A DNA stretch of 7,633 nt from Bacteroidota bacterium. Its GTDB lineage: Bacteria; Bacteroidota; Bacteroidia; Bacteroidales; VadinHA17. Positions 1 through 5,413 of this stretch are shown one piece after another. Location: assembly GCA_030628785.1 (NCBI GenBank), contig DAOVQI010000152.1, positions 1 through 7,633 of the forward strand. The letters run 5' to 3'. The first letter of the stretch is position 1. Every line of letters starts with the position of its first letter. A program made the translations under genes and the position numbers. Below the pieces are notes generated by a model. That model was not told where the DNA came from. It was given only the letters and a program-made list of their open reading frames with translations, and searched no databases.

Positions 1-368
1 ATGGGCATCCCTTTGGGACAAACCCCAAATCCCAAGTTCAAAACTATTGCTTTCAAAAGCAGGATTAACTTCTTTTCCTAAATAACAACAATCGCTCACT
101 TAAGTTGCAGGGTTTTTTCCTTTCTGCCATGTTTAGTTTTTTGGATTTTGTCCCGATAGCTATCGGGATTGACCTTTGAACTTTCATATCTACTTTTTTT
201 CAATTAGTTTACAAAGTTCTGTTCTTAATTCCCTTTTTTAATCAATTTGCGAAGCTATGTTCTTAAATAATTATTCAGGGTGTCATACACAGACCGAATA
301 ATTCTATGCAATGTCTTTTGACGAAAATTTTATGACAATTGTTGTAAATTCAAAATAATTAAAAGAAG
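1..368. other. AT-rich region without a recognisable gene
   Basis: No convincing gene is visible. The + strand is open from the window edge to a stop at 79-81 (26 codons), but the reading resembles low-complexity spacer and matches no family I know, so a gene end entering from the left can be neither shown nor excluded. An 18-bp palindrome lies at 151-168. Two imperfect direct copies of a TCAATT...TGTTCTTAA pattern lie near 200-228 and 242-266. On the minus strand around 190-266 a short gene-like reading (ELRTELCKLIEKK) is interrupted by an in-frame stop, which might be decayed coding sequence; this is weak. Confidence 0.5.
151..168. repeat. 18-bp perfect palindrome
   Basis: TCCCGATAGCTATCGGGA is its own reverse complement over 18 bp and sits in AT-rich spacer. 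From memory, the core CCCGATAGCTATCGGG is a frequent extragenic palindrome in Bacteroidota genomes; that is recollection, not a search. It could form a short hairpin in RNA or serve as a dyad protein site. No neighbouring gene boundary suggests that it is a terminator. Confidence 0.8.
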
Positions 369-399
369 AACCCCGACAGGGTTATTCACTCCCATTTTA

Positions 400-450
400 C
401 CCCGTGAAATCAGGTGTAGCCTGAGCTGCGTATGCAGCTATTTCACGGGG
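400..450. repeat. Three-way-junction unit A
   Basis: The closing stem is CCCCGTGAAAT (400-410) with ATTTCACGGGG (440-450), 11 perfect pairs. Inside are two hairpins: CAGG (411-414) with CCTG (420-423), and AGCTGC (424-429) with GCAGCT (434-439) around a GTAT loop. The three helices abut with no unpaired base at the junction. The pairing is seen directly by inspection; whether it forms as RNA or as single-stranded DNA is unknown. Confidence 0.8.
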
Positions 451-494
451 CGAGTCCTTCGCTCAAACCTGCTCATGAGACATTCCGTTCACCC

Positions 495-546
495 GCCCTG
501 TGAAATAGTGACGGAGCCACTGCTGCGAAGCAGCATTTCACAGGGC
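495..546. repeat. Three-way-junction unit B
   Basis: The closing stem is GCCCTGTGAAAT (495-506) with ATTTCACAGGGC (535-546), 12 perfect pairs. Inside are AGTG (507-510) with CACT (518-521), and GCTGC (522-526) with GCAGC (530-534) around a GAA loop. As in unit A there is no unpaired base at the junction. Units A and B share the GTGAAAT/ATTTCAC core and the GCTGC/GCAGC hairpin but differ by paired substitutions elsewhere. Confidence 0.8.
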
Positions 547-592
547 AAGTTTACGAAATGGTTGACAACCCTGTCGGGGTTACTTTGGTAAT

Positions 593-841
593 TTAACCTT
601 CAATTTTTCTAACCTTTTGGTTTTCGGTAGAAGCATCGATCATTTTAGCCCAGCTTACACGTTTTCCGGTTTCGAGGGATTCATAAACATATCCTTCATC
701 TGTAAAGAATAATTTACATTTTCCCAAATCATATCGTAAGGATTCCACTACATCACCTTCTTTCAATGGGTTTCCATCGAAGTCAGCCAATTTGGGCATT
801 TTTCTTTTTTTGCTGCTGTCCTTTTTAAATAATTGAAACAT
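593..841 (-). CDS. Small protein of unknown function (82 aa)
   Basis: I do not recognise a named family. The N-terminus is short and very basic (K6, K7, K11, K12, R13, K14). It is followed by what looks like a compact, mostly beta domain: DGNPLKEGDVVESLRYDLGK (22-41), a strand-rich LFFTDEGYVYESLETGKRVSW (44-64), then MIDASTENQKVRKI. The GD-VV and Y-YES-ETG-xVSW pattern recalls small SH3/KOW-like barrels, but this is only an impression. One cysteine (C42), no signal peptide and no membrane span suggest a cytoplasmic protein. It starts at the ATG at 839-841; M15 is a possible later start. A -7 box (885-892) lies about 45 bp upstream, so it is probably transcribed alone. No Shine-Dalgarno is visible, which is usual for Bacteroidota. 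Amino-acid composition and the promoter favour a real gene. Confidence 0.72.
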   Translation of the reverse strand: MFQLFKKDSSKKRKMPKLADFDGNPLKEGDVVESLRYDLGKCKLFFTDEGYVYESLETGKRVSWAKMIDASTENQKVRKIEG

Positions 842-884
842 AATGATTCTGATTTTTTATTTAAAGGTAAGAAAAAATTAAATG

Positions 885-892
885 CAAAAGTA
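885..892 (-). promoter_or_regulatory. Predicted Bacteroidota -7 box for the 82-aa gene
   Basis: On the minus strand this reads TACTTTTG, matching the Bacteroidota primary-sigma -7 consensus TAnnTTTG. It would give a leader of roughly 35-40 nt. No good -33 TTTG is visible at the expected distance, so support rests on the -7 match and the position. Confidence 0.4.
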
Positions 893-963
893 TCATGTCA
901 AGTATAGAATGACTGAGAATAAAAAGGCTGAGGGCGCCTACGCTAAAGCTCCAGCGACAGCGT

Positions 964-981
964 GCTAAGGCTAAGGCTAAG
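964..981. repeat. (GCTAAG)x3 microsatellite
   Basis: Three perfect consecutive copies of GCTAAG. A related GGCTAAAG recurs at about 1191-1198. This is a possible slippage site; no coding role is seen. Confidence 0.85.
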
Positions 982-1056
982 TCTGGGCTGTTGAATATGT
1001 ATGATTTTGTCGAAAAAATGTTCGTACCTTTTTTCAATCGACCTTGAATGTCGAAT

Positions 1057-1073
1057 TTGTCCCGTAGGGACAA
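1057..1073. repeat. TTGTCCC-GTA-GGGACAA hairpin
   Basis: A perfect 7-bp stem with a 3-nt loop. The core TTGTCCCGTAGGGACAA is, from memory, a frequent extragenic repeat in Bacteroidota genomes. There is no T-run on either side that would make it a classical terminator. Confidence 0.75.
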
Positions 1074-1252
1074 TATGGTAACAAGGAATATAAGCAAGAA
1101 ATCCCCGACTGCCTGCATTGATCTGAGTAAAACTGATGATTTCGGGGATTTGTGCCACAAGCGGATTAGAATTAAACACCAAGATCCCAAGGCTAAAGAT
1201 CCTCCACCCCTCATCCGTCGGACCGGCTTGAGCGGTCGGACGGTCACTCCCT

Positions 1253-1319
1253 CGGGCTTCATTACCGAAAAACGGCTACCGAATTCTTCTCGTCTCTCGT
1301 TGATTGGTTATGAAGCCCG
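1253..1319. repeat. 14-bp inverted repeat with 39-bp interior
   Basis: CGGGCTTCATTACC (1253-1266) is the reverse complement of GGTTATGAAGCCCG (1306-1319) except for one base. It lies just beyond the response regulator's stop codon, so in that gene's transcript it would form a long-loop hairpin near the 3' end. It may be an end-repeat of a small mobile element or a diffuse terminator; no T-run follows. Confidence 0.6.
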
Positions 1320-1344
1320 CCCCGGTGCAAAAGGTTGTAAGAAC

Positions 1345-2094
1345 TTAAAAATCAAGTTCTGTTTTTATTTTCTTATACCCTGATTTGCTTACCGGTAACT
1401 TTGTTCCATTCTTTATTATAACCAAATATGACTCCTTCCCGTACTGCTCAAGCTGTGAAATTTGATCAATTCTGACAATATACGACCGGTGAACCCGGAT
1501 AAAAGCGGAAGGATCGAGATGTGCCTCAAAAAATTTCATTGTTTTTTGCTTCAGATGCCTTTCGGAATCAGTATAGATCATCACATAATCATCCTGGGCT
1601 TCCAGGTAATGTATTTTTTCGACAGGTATAACATGTATCTTATTACCTGTTTTAACGACTATCCTGTCCAGAATTTCTGTCGTTCTTTCCCTGTGTTGAA
1701 GTAAATTTTCGACTGAACTTTTTTTTCCGGACCTTATCCTCTGAATGGCCTTTACAAGAGCATTAAAAAATCTTTCTTTTGAATAGGGCTTTAACAGGTA
1801 ATCGACCGCATTCAGTTCAAAGGCTTTTATTGCATATTGCTCGTAGGCTGTAGAAAATATTATTTGCGGAGTAAAATCGATCAACTCAAGCAACTCAAAC
1901 CCGTTGAGTTTCGGCATTTGTATATCAAGAAAAACAAGGTTAGGTTTGCGTTCATTAATGGCTATGGCACCTGAATAACCATCGGTAAACTCACCAACTA
2001 TTTCAACGGAAGGTTGATCTTTTAAATAACTCTTTATCAACTCCCTTGCCAATTCTTCGTCTTCAACGATAATAGCCCTTATCTTTTCATCCAT
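1345..2094 (-). CDS. LytTR-family response regulator (LytR/AlgR type)
   Basis: DNA-binding response regulator of a two-component system, acting in the cytoplasm. Residues 4-120 form a receiver domain: acidic pocket E11-D12, phosphoacceptor D57 in the LVFLDIQMPKLNGFELL stretch, T82 in FSTAY, and K102-P103 in the DYLLKPY motif. A linker (about 121-140) leads to a LytTR DNA-binding domain (about 140-247) with the family's HYLEAQDDYVMIYT and FIRVHRSYIV segments. At 249 residues it is full length. The start is the ATG at 2092-2094, immediately before the receiver domain; there is no Shine-Dalgarno. The kinase encoded 255 bp upstream is the obvious partner, and the LiaF-like gene before it suggests envelope-related signalling. 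Target genes cannot be read from the sequence. The last codons overlap a small hairpin (1340-1346 / 1354-1360). The family assignment is secure; the biological signal is unknown. Confidence 0.95.
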   Translation of the reverse strand: MDEKIRAIIVEDEELARELIKSYLKDQPSVEIVGEFTDGYSGAIAINERKPNLVFLDIQMPKLNGFELLELIDFTPQIIFSTAYEQYAIKAFELNAVDYLLKPYSKERFFNALVKAIQRIRSGKKSSVENLLQHRERTTEILDRIVVKTGNKIHVIPVEKIHYLEAQDDYVMIYTDSERHLKQKTMKFFEAHLDPSAFIRVHRSYIVRIDQISQLEQYGKESYLVIIKNGTKLPVSKSGYKKIKTELDF

Positions 2095-2349
2095 AGTGAT
2101 TAATATTTACTACAATAACGTAAGTTCGGGATAAGCAATAACTTTTTATATTACATGATGCAATTCATTTTTCTTCATAACCTGATTTAATCTTAACGTA
2201 GCAAAACTGTAATCAAAATCCCAAATAACAAACACCAAATAACAAATAACAACCAATAATTAATTTCCTAAATTCCAAAAAATGCCTTTAACCTGAGATA
2301 ATTTATGTGTCTTAACTCTTTTTGGTCATTGTAATTTTGGATTTGGAAT
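2095..2349. other. Spacer between kinase and response regulator, repeat-filled
   Basis: There is no gene. Positions 2095-2220 are AT-rich with no TAnnTTTG promoter that I can find for the regulator. The remainder is taken up by an AT-rich inverted repeat whose second arm runs into the kinase gene (see 2231-2391). Kinase and regulator genes of this type often sit close together, so the 255-bp gap is notable. Confidence 0.7.
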
Positions 2350-2391
2350 TTATTTGTATTTTGAGATTTGCTTTTTGGTGTTTTCTTTCAT
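2231..2391. repeat. Imperfect AT-rich inverted repeat reaching into the kinase 3' end
   Basis: The left arm (about 2231-2287) is built from CCAAATAACAAATAACAA-like words and AAATTCCAAAA. The right arm (about 2324-2391) reads as its imperfect reverse complement: AACACCAAA at 2231-2239 matches the complement of 2374-2382, and 18 of 22 bases agree over the first part. The arms are separated by about 35 bp including TTTATGTGTC. Repeats of this 'CCAAATAACAAAT...ATTTGGAATTT' style are, from memory, frequent in Bacteroidota spacers. Confidence 0.6.
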
Positions 2392-3435
2392 TATCGGTAT
2401 TAGTAGTTTTACCTTAAAAACATTTTCCTCTTTCTCAAAGGTAAGAAGATCCTCCCTGTTATAAATCAAAAAAAGGCGGTTTTTAATATTTCTCAAACCC
2501 AATCCGTTACCACCATTGGAAATATATTCAGGATCATAATTGTTTTGAATATTAATTACAAGGAAATTGTCCTGAACAGAACAATCCAACGATATGGTTA
2601 TTTGATCCGTGGATGGATAGACTCCATGTTTAATTGCGTTCTCGACCAGTGGTTGGAGGATCATGTTTGGCAAATAGATCGTACTACATTCTTTTCCAAC
2701 TTTTTGCTCAAATTTCAGTTTTTTTCCAAACCTGATTTTTTCTATATCAAGGTACAATTCAATATTATGCAATTCCTCTTCCAGGTATGTTTTTTGTCTT
2801 TGATCATGCTTTAATGCATACCTGAGAAATTCAGATAATTTTACAACCATTTCCTGTGCCTTAACAGGATTCGATACCGTTAAAGCACTTATGGAATTCA
2901 GACTATTAAATAAGAAATGCGGGTTAATCTGGGATTTAAGAAGTGTTAACTCGGATTCTTTTACCAGGGTTTTCAATTCAGCCTCAGCTTTTACTTTTTC
3001 CTGCAGATCGGCATAGTATATTATCAGGTAATAAACAAGGATAATCACCATATAAATAAAAACACCTGAGGTAATCCGCCATGGAATGGATAGGTTAATG
3101 AAATTCATGTACTCTTGAGAATCGCCTATAATAACATTTAGAACAAAATATCCAACCGATAACCAGAGGGTTATACATAAGAAAGCTACAACAACATGAT
3201 TAAGGATGAGATAAGCGGGATTAATCTGTTCGTTTTTAATATATCGCACAGGATACCATAAACCAATACCTAACAATCCAAAAATTGCATTGAAAACGAT
3301 CGCATCAACGATGGCAAATACGAGTTCATTTTTGTAGAGGAAAAAAAGTATACCGGCGTGGATAGCCGAGACAAAGATCCACGCCAGTATATAAAAATAA
3401 ATTGATTTTCTACTTTTTAGTATTGGATTAAACAT
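2350..3435 (-). CDS. LytS-type membrane sensor histidine kinase (His_kinase PF06580 family)
   Basis: Autophosphorylating sensor kinase that should pass phosphate to the LytTR regulator encoded next. Four membrane spans (about 12-34, 39-60, 75-103, 121-142) make up the N-terminal half, with no sizeable external domain, so the signal is probably intramembrane or supplied by a partner. A charged helix (143-165, coiled-coil-like) leads to the kinase core: KSQINPHFLFNSLNS, with H173 the likely phosphorylation site, then the N-box LQPLVENAIKHG (260-271), then the nucleotide-binding loop GGNGLGLRNIKNRL (308-321). At 361 residues it is full length. It starts 86 bp after the LiaF-like gene, probably in the same operon. 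The last residues (350-361, KENTKKQISKYK) lie in a repeat arm and look like an acquired tail after the natural end LLIPIM. Confidence 0.94.
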   Translation of the reverse strand: MFNPILKSRKSIYFYILAWIFVSAIHAGILFFLYKNELVFAIVDAIVFNAIFGLLGIGLWYPVRYIKNEQINPAYLILNHVVVAFLCITLWLSVGYFVLNVIIGDSQEYMNFINLSIPWRITSGVFIYMVIILVYYLIIYYADLQEKVKAEAELKTLVKESELTLLKSQINPHFLFNSLNSISALTVSNPVKAQEMVVKLSEFLRYALKHDQRQKTYLEEELHNIELYLDIEKIRFGKKLKFEQKVGKECSTIYLPNMILQPLVENAIKHGVYPSTDQITISLDCSVQDNFLVINIQNNYDPEYISNGGNGLGLRNIKNRLFLIYNREDLLTFEKEENVFKVKLLIPIMKENTKKQISKYK

Positions 3436-3521
3436 ATCAGGTCTTATCTGTTCCAGACCCTAAGGGTTTCATTTCTTCCGGTATATCGCTTTAAAACCCA
3501 AAAGATTGTGTCCATTATCCT
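3436..3521 (-). other. LiaF-kinase spacer with a small hairpin
   Basis: An 86-bp gap. It holds GGTCT (3440-3444) / AGACC (3455-3459) and an overlapping ACCC-TAA-GGGT, directly in front of the kinase start codon. There is no TAnnTTTG box, so the kinase is probably co-transcribed with the LiaF-like gene. The hairpin could modulate kinase translation, but this is only a possibility. Confidence 0.4.
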
Positions 3522-4223
3522 TTAATAATCCTGTACTTCGCCTCCTCCAAAAATAACCACCCCTTTAAAAACCAGTTGTTTGCTCGGATCATAAACAACA
3601 TTCGGATCAGGGACCCGCTTATCTGAGAATCCTCCGAAAATTGAAGTTATTTCCACTTTAATATCCCAATCCCGCGGAACTATAAACTTTGATCCGCCAA
3701 AAAGGGAAAGGACGTCAATTACATTTCTCCCTTTAGCAAGGGAAGCTCCTTTTAAAATAAACTGGGAACCACCAAAGATTGAAGTGACTTTACCCCCTTT
3801 GAAATTTTGCGAGGTAATCATACGTTGACCACCACCAAACATGGAAAGATCATCAATAGAATCCTCACCTAAAGTCTCTCCATTGTTTCTACGATGGAGT
3901 CTGCCTCCCCTGAAAAGAATCAATATTCCAACAATAATAAAGATCAGCGGCCAGAATAAGCGCCTCCAACCCCAACTATAAGGAATATTCACAATTTCAG
4001 GGATCAGGAAGAAACCCCCAATAGCAAGCAGAATCCAGCCAACTGTTTTGTTTTCTTTGCTTATTAAGAATACAAGGCCGATGACTATCAATATCATTTG
4101 CCATGAAAAAATAATGGTGCGGATTCCGAAAGGAAAAAGATTTAAATTTAAAGCGATGAGGGCTGCACCAACTAAAACCAGGATAATGCCTAAAACGGCT
4201 CTTTTGTTACTTCTGTGTTCCAT
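3522..4223 (-). CDS. LiaF-like membrane protein (LiaI/LiaF-type TM region plus LiaF C-terminal domain)
   Basis: Inner-membrane protein of the family that includes LiaF, which in Firmicutes restrains a LiaSR cell-envelope stress system. The N-terminal half has four spans (about 9-29, 36-55, 60-80, 88-104). A charged linker leads to a C-terminal beta-rich domain with five FGG motifs at 129, 150, 175, 196 and 225 (SMFGGG, SIFGGS, SLFGGS, SIFGGF, VIFGGG), spaced 21-29 residues, as expected for a repeated beta-helix. At 233 residues it is normal in length. The ATG (4221-4223) is preceded by a strong AGGAGG five bases upstream, unusual in this phylum and implying high translation. It has its own promoter and precedes the kinase and regulator, so by analogy it may modulate the kinase. 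That role is inferred from context. Confidence 0.88.
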   Translation of the reverse strand: MEHRSNKRAVLGIILVLVGAALIALNLNLFPFGIRTIIFSWQMILIVIGLVFLISKENKTVGWILLAIGGFFLIPEIVNIPYSWGWRRLFWPLIFIIVGILILFRGGRLHRRNNGETLGEDSIDDLSMFGGGQRMITSQNFKGGKVTSIFGGSQFILKGASLAKGRNVIDVLSLFGGSKFIVPRDWDIKVEITSIFGGFSDKRVPDPNVVYDPSKQLVFKGVVIFGGGEVQDY

Positions 4224-4228
4224 TTGTA

Positions 4229-4234
4229 CCTCCT
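4229..4234 (-). promoter_or_regulatory. Strong Shine-Dalgarno of the LiaF-like gene
   Basis: On the minus strand AGGAGG lies five bases before the ATG. None of the other genes in this window has such a site, and Bacteroidota generally initiate without one. It fixes the start codon with confidence. Confidence 0.75.
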
Positions 4235-4255
4235 ATTAATTTTTGTTATATATTC

Positions 4256-4290
4256 CAAAAATAGGCATGGATTAGAAGGAATAAAACAAA
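4256..4290 (-). promoter_or_regulatory. Predicted Bacteroidota promoter of the LiaF-kinase-regulator unit
   Basis: TATTTTTG (4256-4263, minus strand) matches the TAnnTTTG -7 consensus. TTTG at 4287-4290 lies 23 bases upstream as a possible -33 element, slightly further than usual. Transcription would begin near 4249, leaving a leader of about 25 nt that includes the AGGAGG site. Confidence 0.45.
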
Positions 4291-4330
4291 AAATCGGCAA
4301 ACAGGCGAAAAAAACCGGTAAATGTATTCT

Positions 4331-5272
4331 TTAGAAGACACCTACAAGGATCGATATGACAATAAGGAGGTCGGTGGCTAACACCGTAATGATATTACTT
4401 CCTAAAGCCGGAACTAATTTTTGCATATCATCCCCATGTTTTAATGCAATGTTACATGCTTTTATAGCCAGAGGGACAGGAAGCAATGCCAGATATACCC
4501 AAAATGGTCCCAGTCCTAACAAAGGAATCGCCAGAATAGTTCCAAAGGTCAGAATCATTCCGATGGTATAAACCACGGCAGCACCTTTGGTGCCAAGTTT
4601 AATAACCAGGTGGAATCGTCCTCCTGCTTTGTCAGCTTCCCGGTCTGGAAATTCATTGATAAGTAGTAATAAAATAGTCAAAATCCCGGGAGAAATGGAA
4701 TAAAGGATGACCCTGGTTGGCAATACTTCTCCAAGAGTCATATCAGGTGTAGCGGTCATGGCAATATAAGTCCCAATAACCACAAAGGAACCCAGTGTTA
4801 ACCCTGCAAAAAATTCTCCCACTAAAATCTTCGCCAGCCCCCCGGTATAGAAAAGAATTGTAAGCCCTCCAACAATTGAAAGAACAATAACTGTCCAATG
4901 AGAAATGACCGTAAAATAAATACCGATAGCAAAAGCCAGTAAAAGGGTTACAATAGCCACAGTTAAAACACTACCCGGTTTGGTAAGACCCTGGGTAAGC
5001 ATTCCGCTCCCTCCACTAAAAGGACTTCTCTGTGTATAAAAATCAATTTTTGTCTTATGGTCTGAGTATTCATTGAAAAGGTTTACCGAAATATGTGATG
5101 AAACAACCCCGATCACAAGCAAAAGGGCATGCCATCCGTTGAAGTTCAGTTCATCACTAACCGGTAATTTATAGGCTAGTGCCAGGCCAATTGCAACCAG
5201 TAAAACCGCCAGAACTAAAAACGGTGCACGTATTTGCGCCATCCAAACTTGAAAACCTCCAGGCTTATCCAT
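4331..5272 (-). CDS. UbiA-family prenyltransferase, MenA-like
   Basis: Integral membrane enzyme that would transfer a polyprenyl chain from its diphosphate to an aromatic or other acceptor. It has about eight or nine hydrophobic spans. The first acidic motif is N64-LFN67-EYSD71-HKTKID77 on a cytosolic loop. The second is N206-EFPD210-READ214-KAGGRFHLVIKLG, close to the MenA pattern of N-xxx-D-xxx-D followed by G-R-x-L-xx-x-LG. Both Mg-diphosphate sites look intact. SPFSGGSGMLTQG (83-95) after motif one is typical of the MenA side of the family. At 313 residues it is full length. The start is the ATG at 5270-5272, with its own -7 box upstream. No menaquinone gene lies nearby, so 1,4-dihydroxy-2-naphthoate as acceptor is a guess; another lipid or quinone substrate is possible. 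Confidence 0.88.
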   Translation of the reverse strand: MDKPGGFQVWMAQIRAPFLVLAVLLVAIGLALAYKLPVSDELNFNGWHALLLVIGVVSSHISVNLFNEYSDHKTKIDFYTQRSPFSGGSGMLTQGLTKPGSVLTVAIVTLLLAFAIGIYFTVISHWTVIVLSIVGGLTILFYTGGLAKILVGEFFAGLTLGSFVVIGTYIAMTATPDMTLGEVLPTRVILYSISPGILTILLLLINEFPDREADKAGGRFHLVIKLGTKGAAVVYTIGMILTFGTILAIPLLGLGPFWVYLALLPVPLAIKACNIALKHGDDMQKLVPALGSNIITVLATDLLIVISILVGVF

Positions 5273-5306
5273 AATAAAAACAACTTAGGTTAAAAATTTA
5301 ATTGGG

Positions 5307-5314
5307 CAAAAATA
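5307..5314 (-). promoter_or_regulatory. Predicted -7 box of the prenyltransferase
   Basis: On the minus strand this is TATTTTTG, the same octamer as in front of the LiaF-like gene, and it fits TAnnTTTG. The nearest upstream TTTG is only 15 bases away, shorter than the usual spacing. The expected leader is about 28 nt. Confidence 0.42.
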
Positions 5315-5413
5315 CCTTTTTTTTAGAATCAAAAAAACTTTTATTCAACCGTTAGAAATACAGTAGTCTTCGTTAATTCCTAGCAAGCTCTTACCAGGTT
5401 ATGAATGAATAGA

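Larger units (their letters stand above)
369..581. mobile_element. 213-bp palindromic element with 15-bp perfect TIRs and two three-way-junction units
   Basis: The ends are AACCCCGACAGGGTT (369-383) and its exact reverse complement (567-581). Just inside, CCATTT (392-397) can pair with AAATGG (556-561). Between them lie two related units (400-450 and 495-546), each able to fold as a perfect three-way junction, separated by a 44-nt spacer (451-494) that holds the 8-bp palindrome CTCATGAG (472-479). It is much more GC-rich than its flanks and carries no ORF of note. It begins 11 bp beyond the stop codon of the 82-residue gene, a typical position for extragenic palindromes, so it could also end or stabilise that transcript. 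No target-site duplication is evident. It may be a MITE-like or REP/RAYT-type non-autonomous element, or a structured RNA; the sequence alone does not decide. Confidence 0.75.
893..1344. repeat. Repeat-mosaic spacer without a credible gene
   Basis: The region between the response regulator and the 82-aa gene's promoter holds a chain of short repeats. ACGCT (940-944) pairs with AGCGT (959-963). Three GCTAAG copies lie at 964-981. TCGAC/GTCGA lies at 1038-1054 and a TTGTCCC/GGGACAA hairpin at 1057-1073. A 10-bp inverted repeat AAATCCCCGA (1099-1108) / TCGGGGATTT (1142-1151) follows, then CGTCGGACCG (1216-1225) against CGGTCGGACG (1233-1242) with one mismatch, then a 14-bp repeat with one mismatch (1253-1266 / 1306-1319). 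Long open frames here on both strands read through these repeats and have repeat-driven composition, so I do not call them genes. Confidence 0.65.

Noticed and set aside
190..266. Possible gene remnant on the minus strand
   Set aside because: A helix-like reading is broken by an in-frame stop, is short, and has no recognisable relative. It is too weak to call a pseudogene.
369..581. CRISPR array, tRNA or riboswitch as explanation of the structured element
   Set aside because: There are only two diverged units with no regular spacer series, no tRNA arms or CCA-like pattern, and the element lies at the 3' end of a gene rather than in a leader. A repeat element or other structured sequence fits better.
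943..1182. 79-codon open frame on the minus strand
   Set aside because: It ends in LSLSLS-type residues from the GCTAAG repeat and overlaps another frame of the same repeats; it is not coding.
861..1262. 133-codon open frame on the minus strand
   Set aside because: It runs through the microsatellite, the TTGTCCC hairpin and two inverted repeats. Its composition is set by repeats, and it has no recognisable domain or promoter.
1340..1360. AGAACTT / AAGTTCT hairpin as terminator of the response regulator
   Set aside because: It overlaps the last codons, has an AT-rich 7-bp stem and no following U-run, so terminator function is not supported.
1048..1383. 111-codon open frame on the plus strand
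   Set aside because: It starts in the repeat mosaic and overlaps the 3' end of the response regulator antisense. There is no family resemblance.
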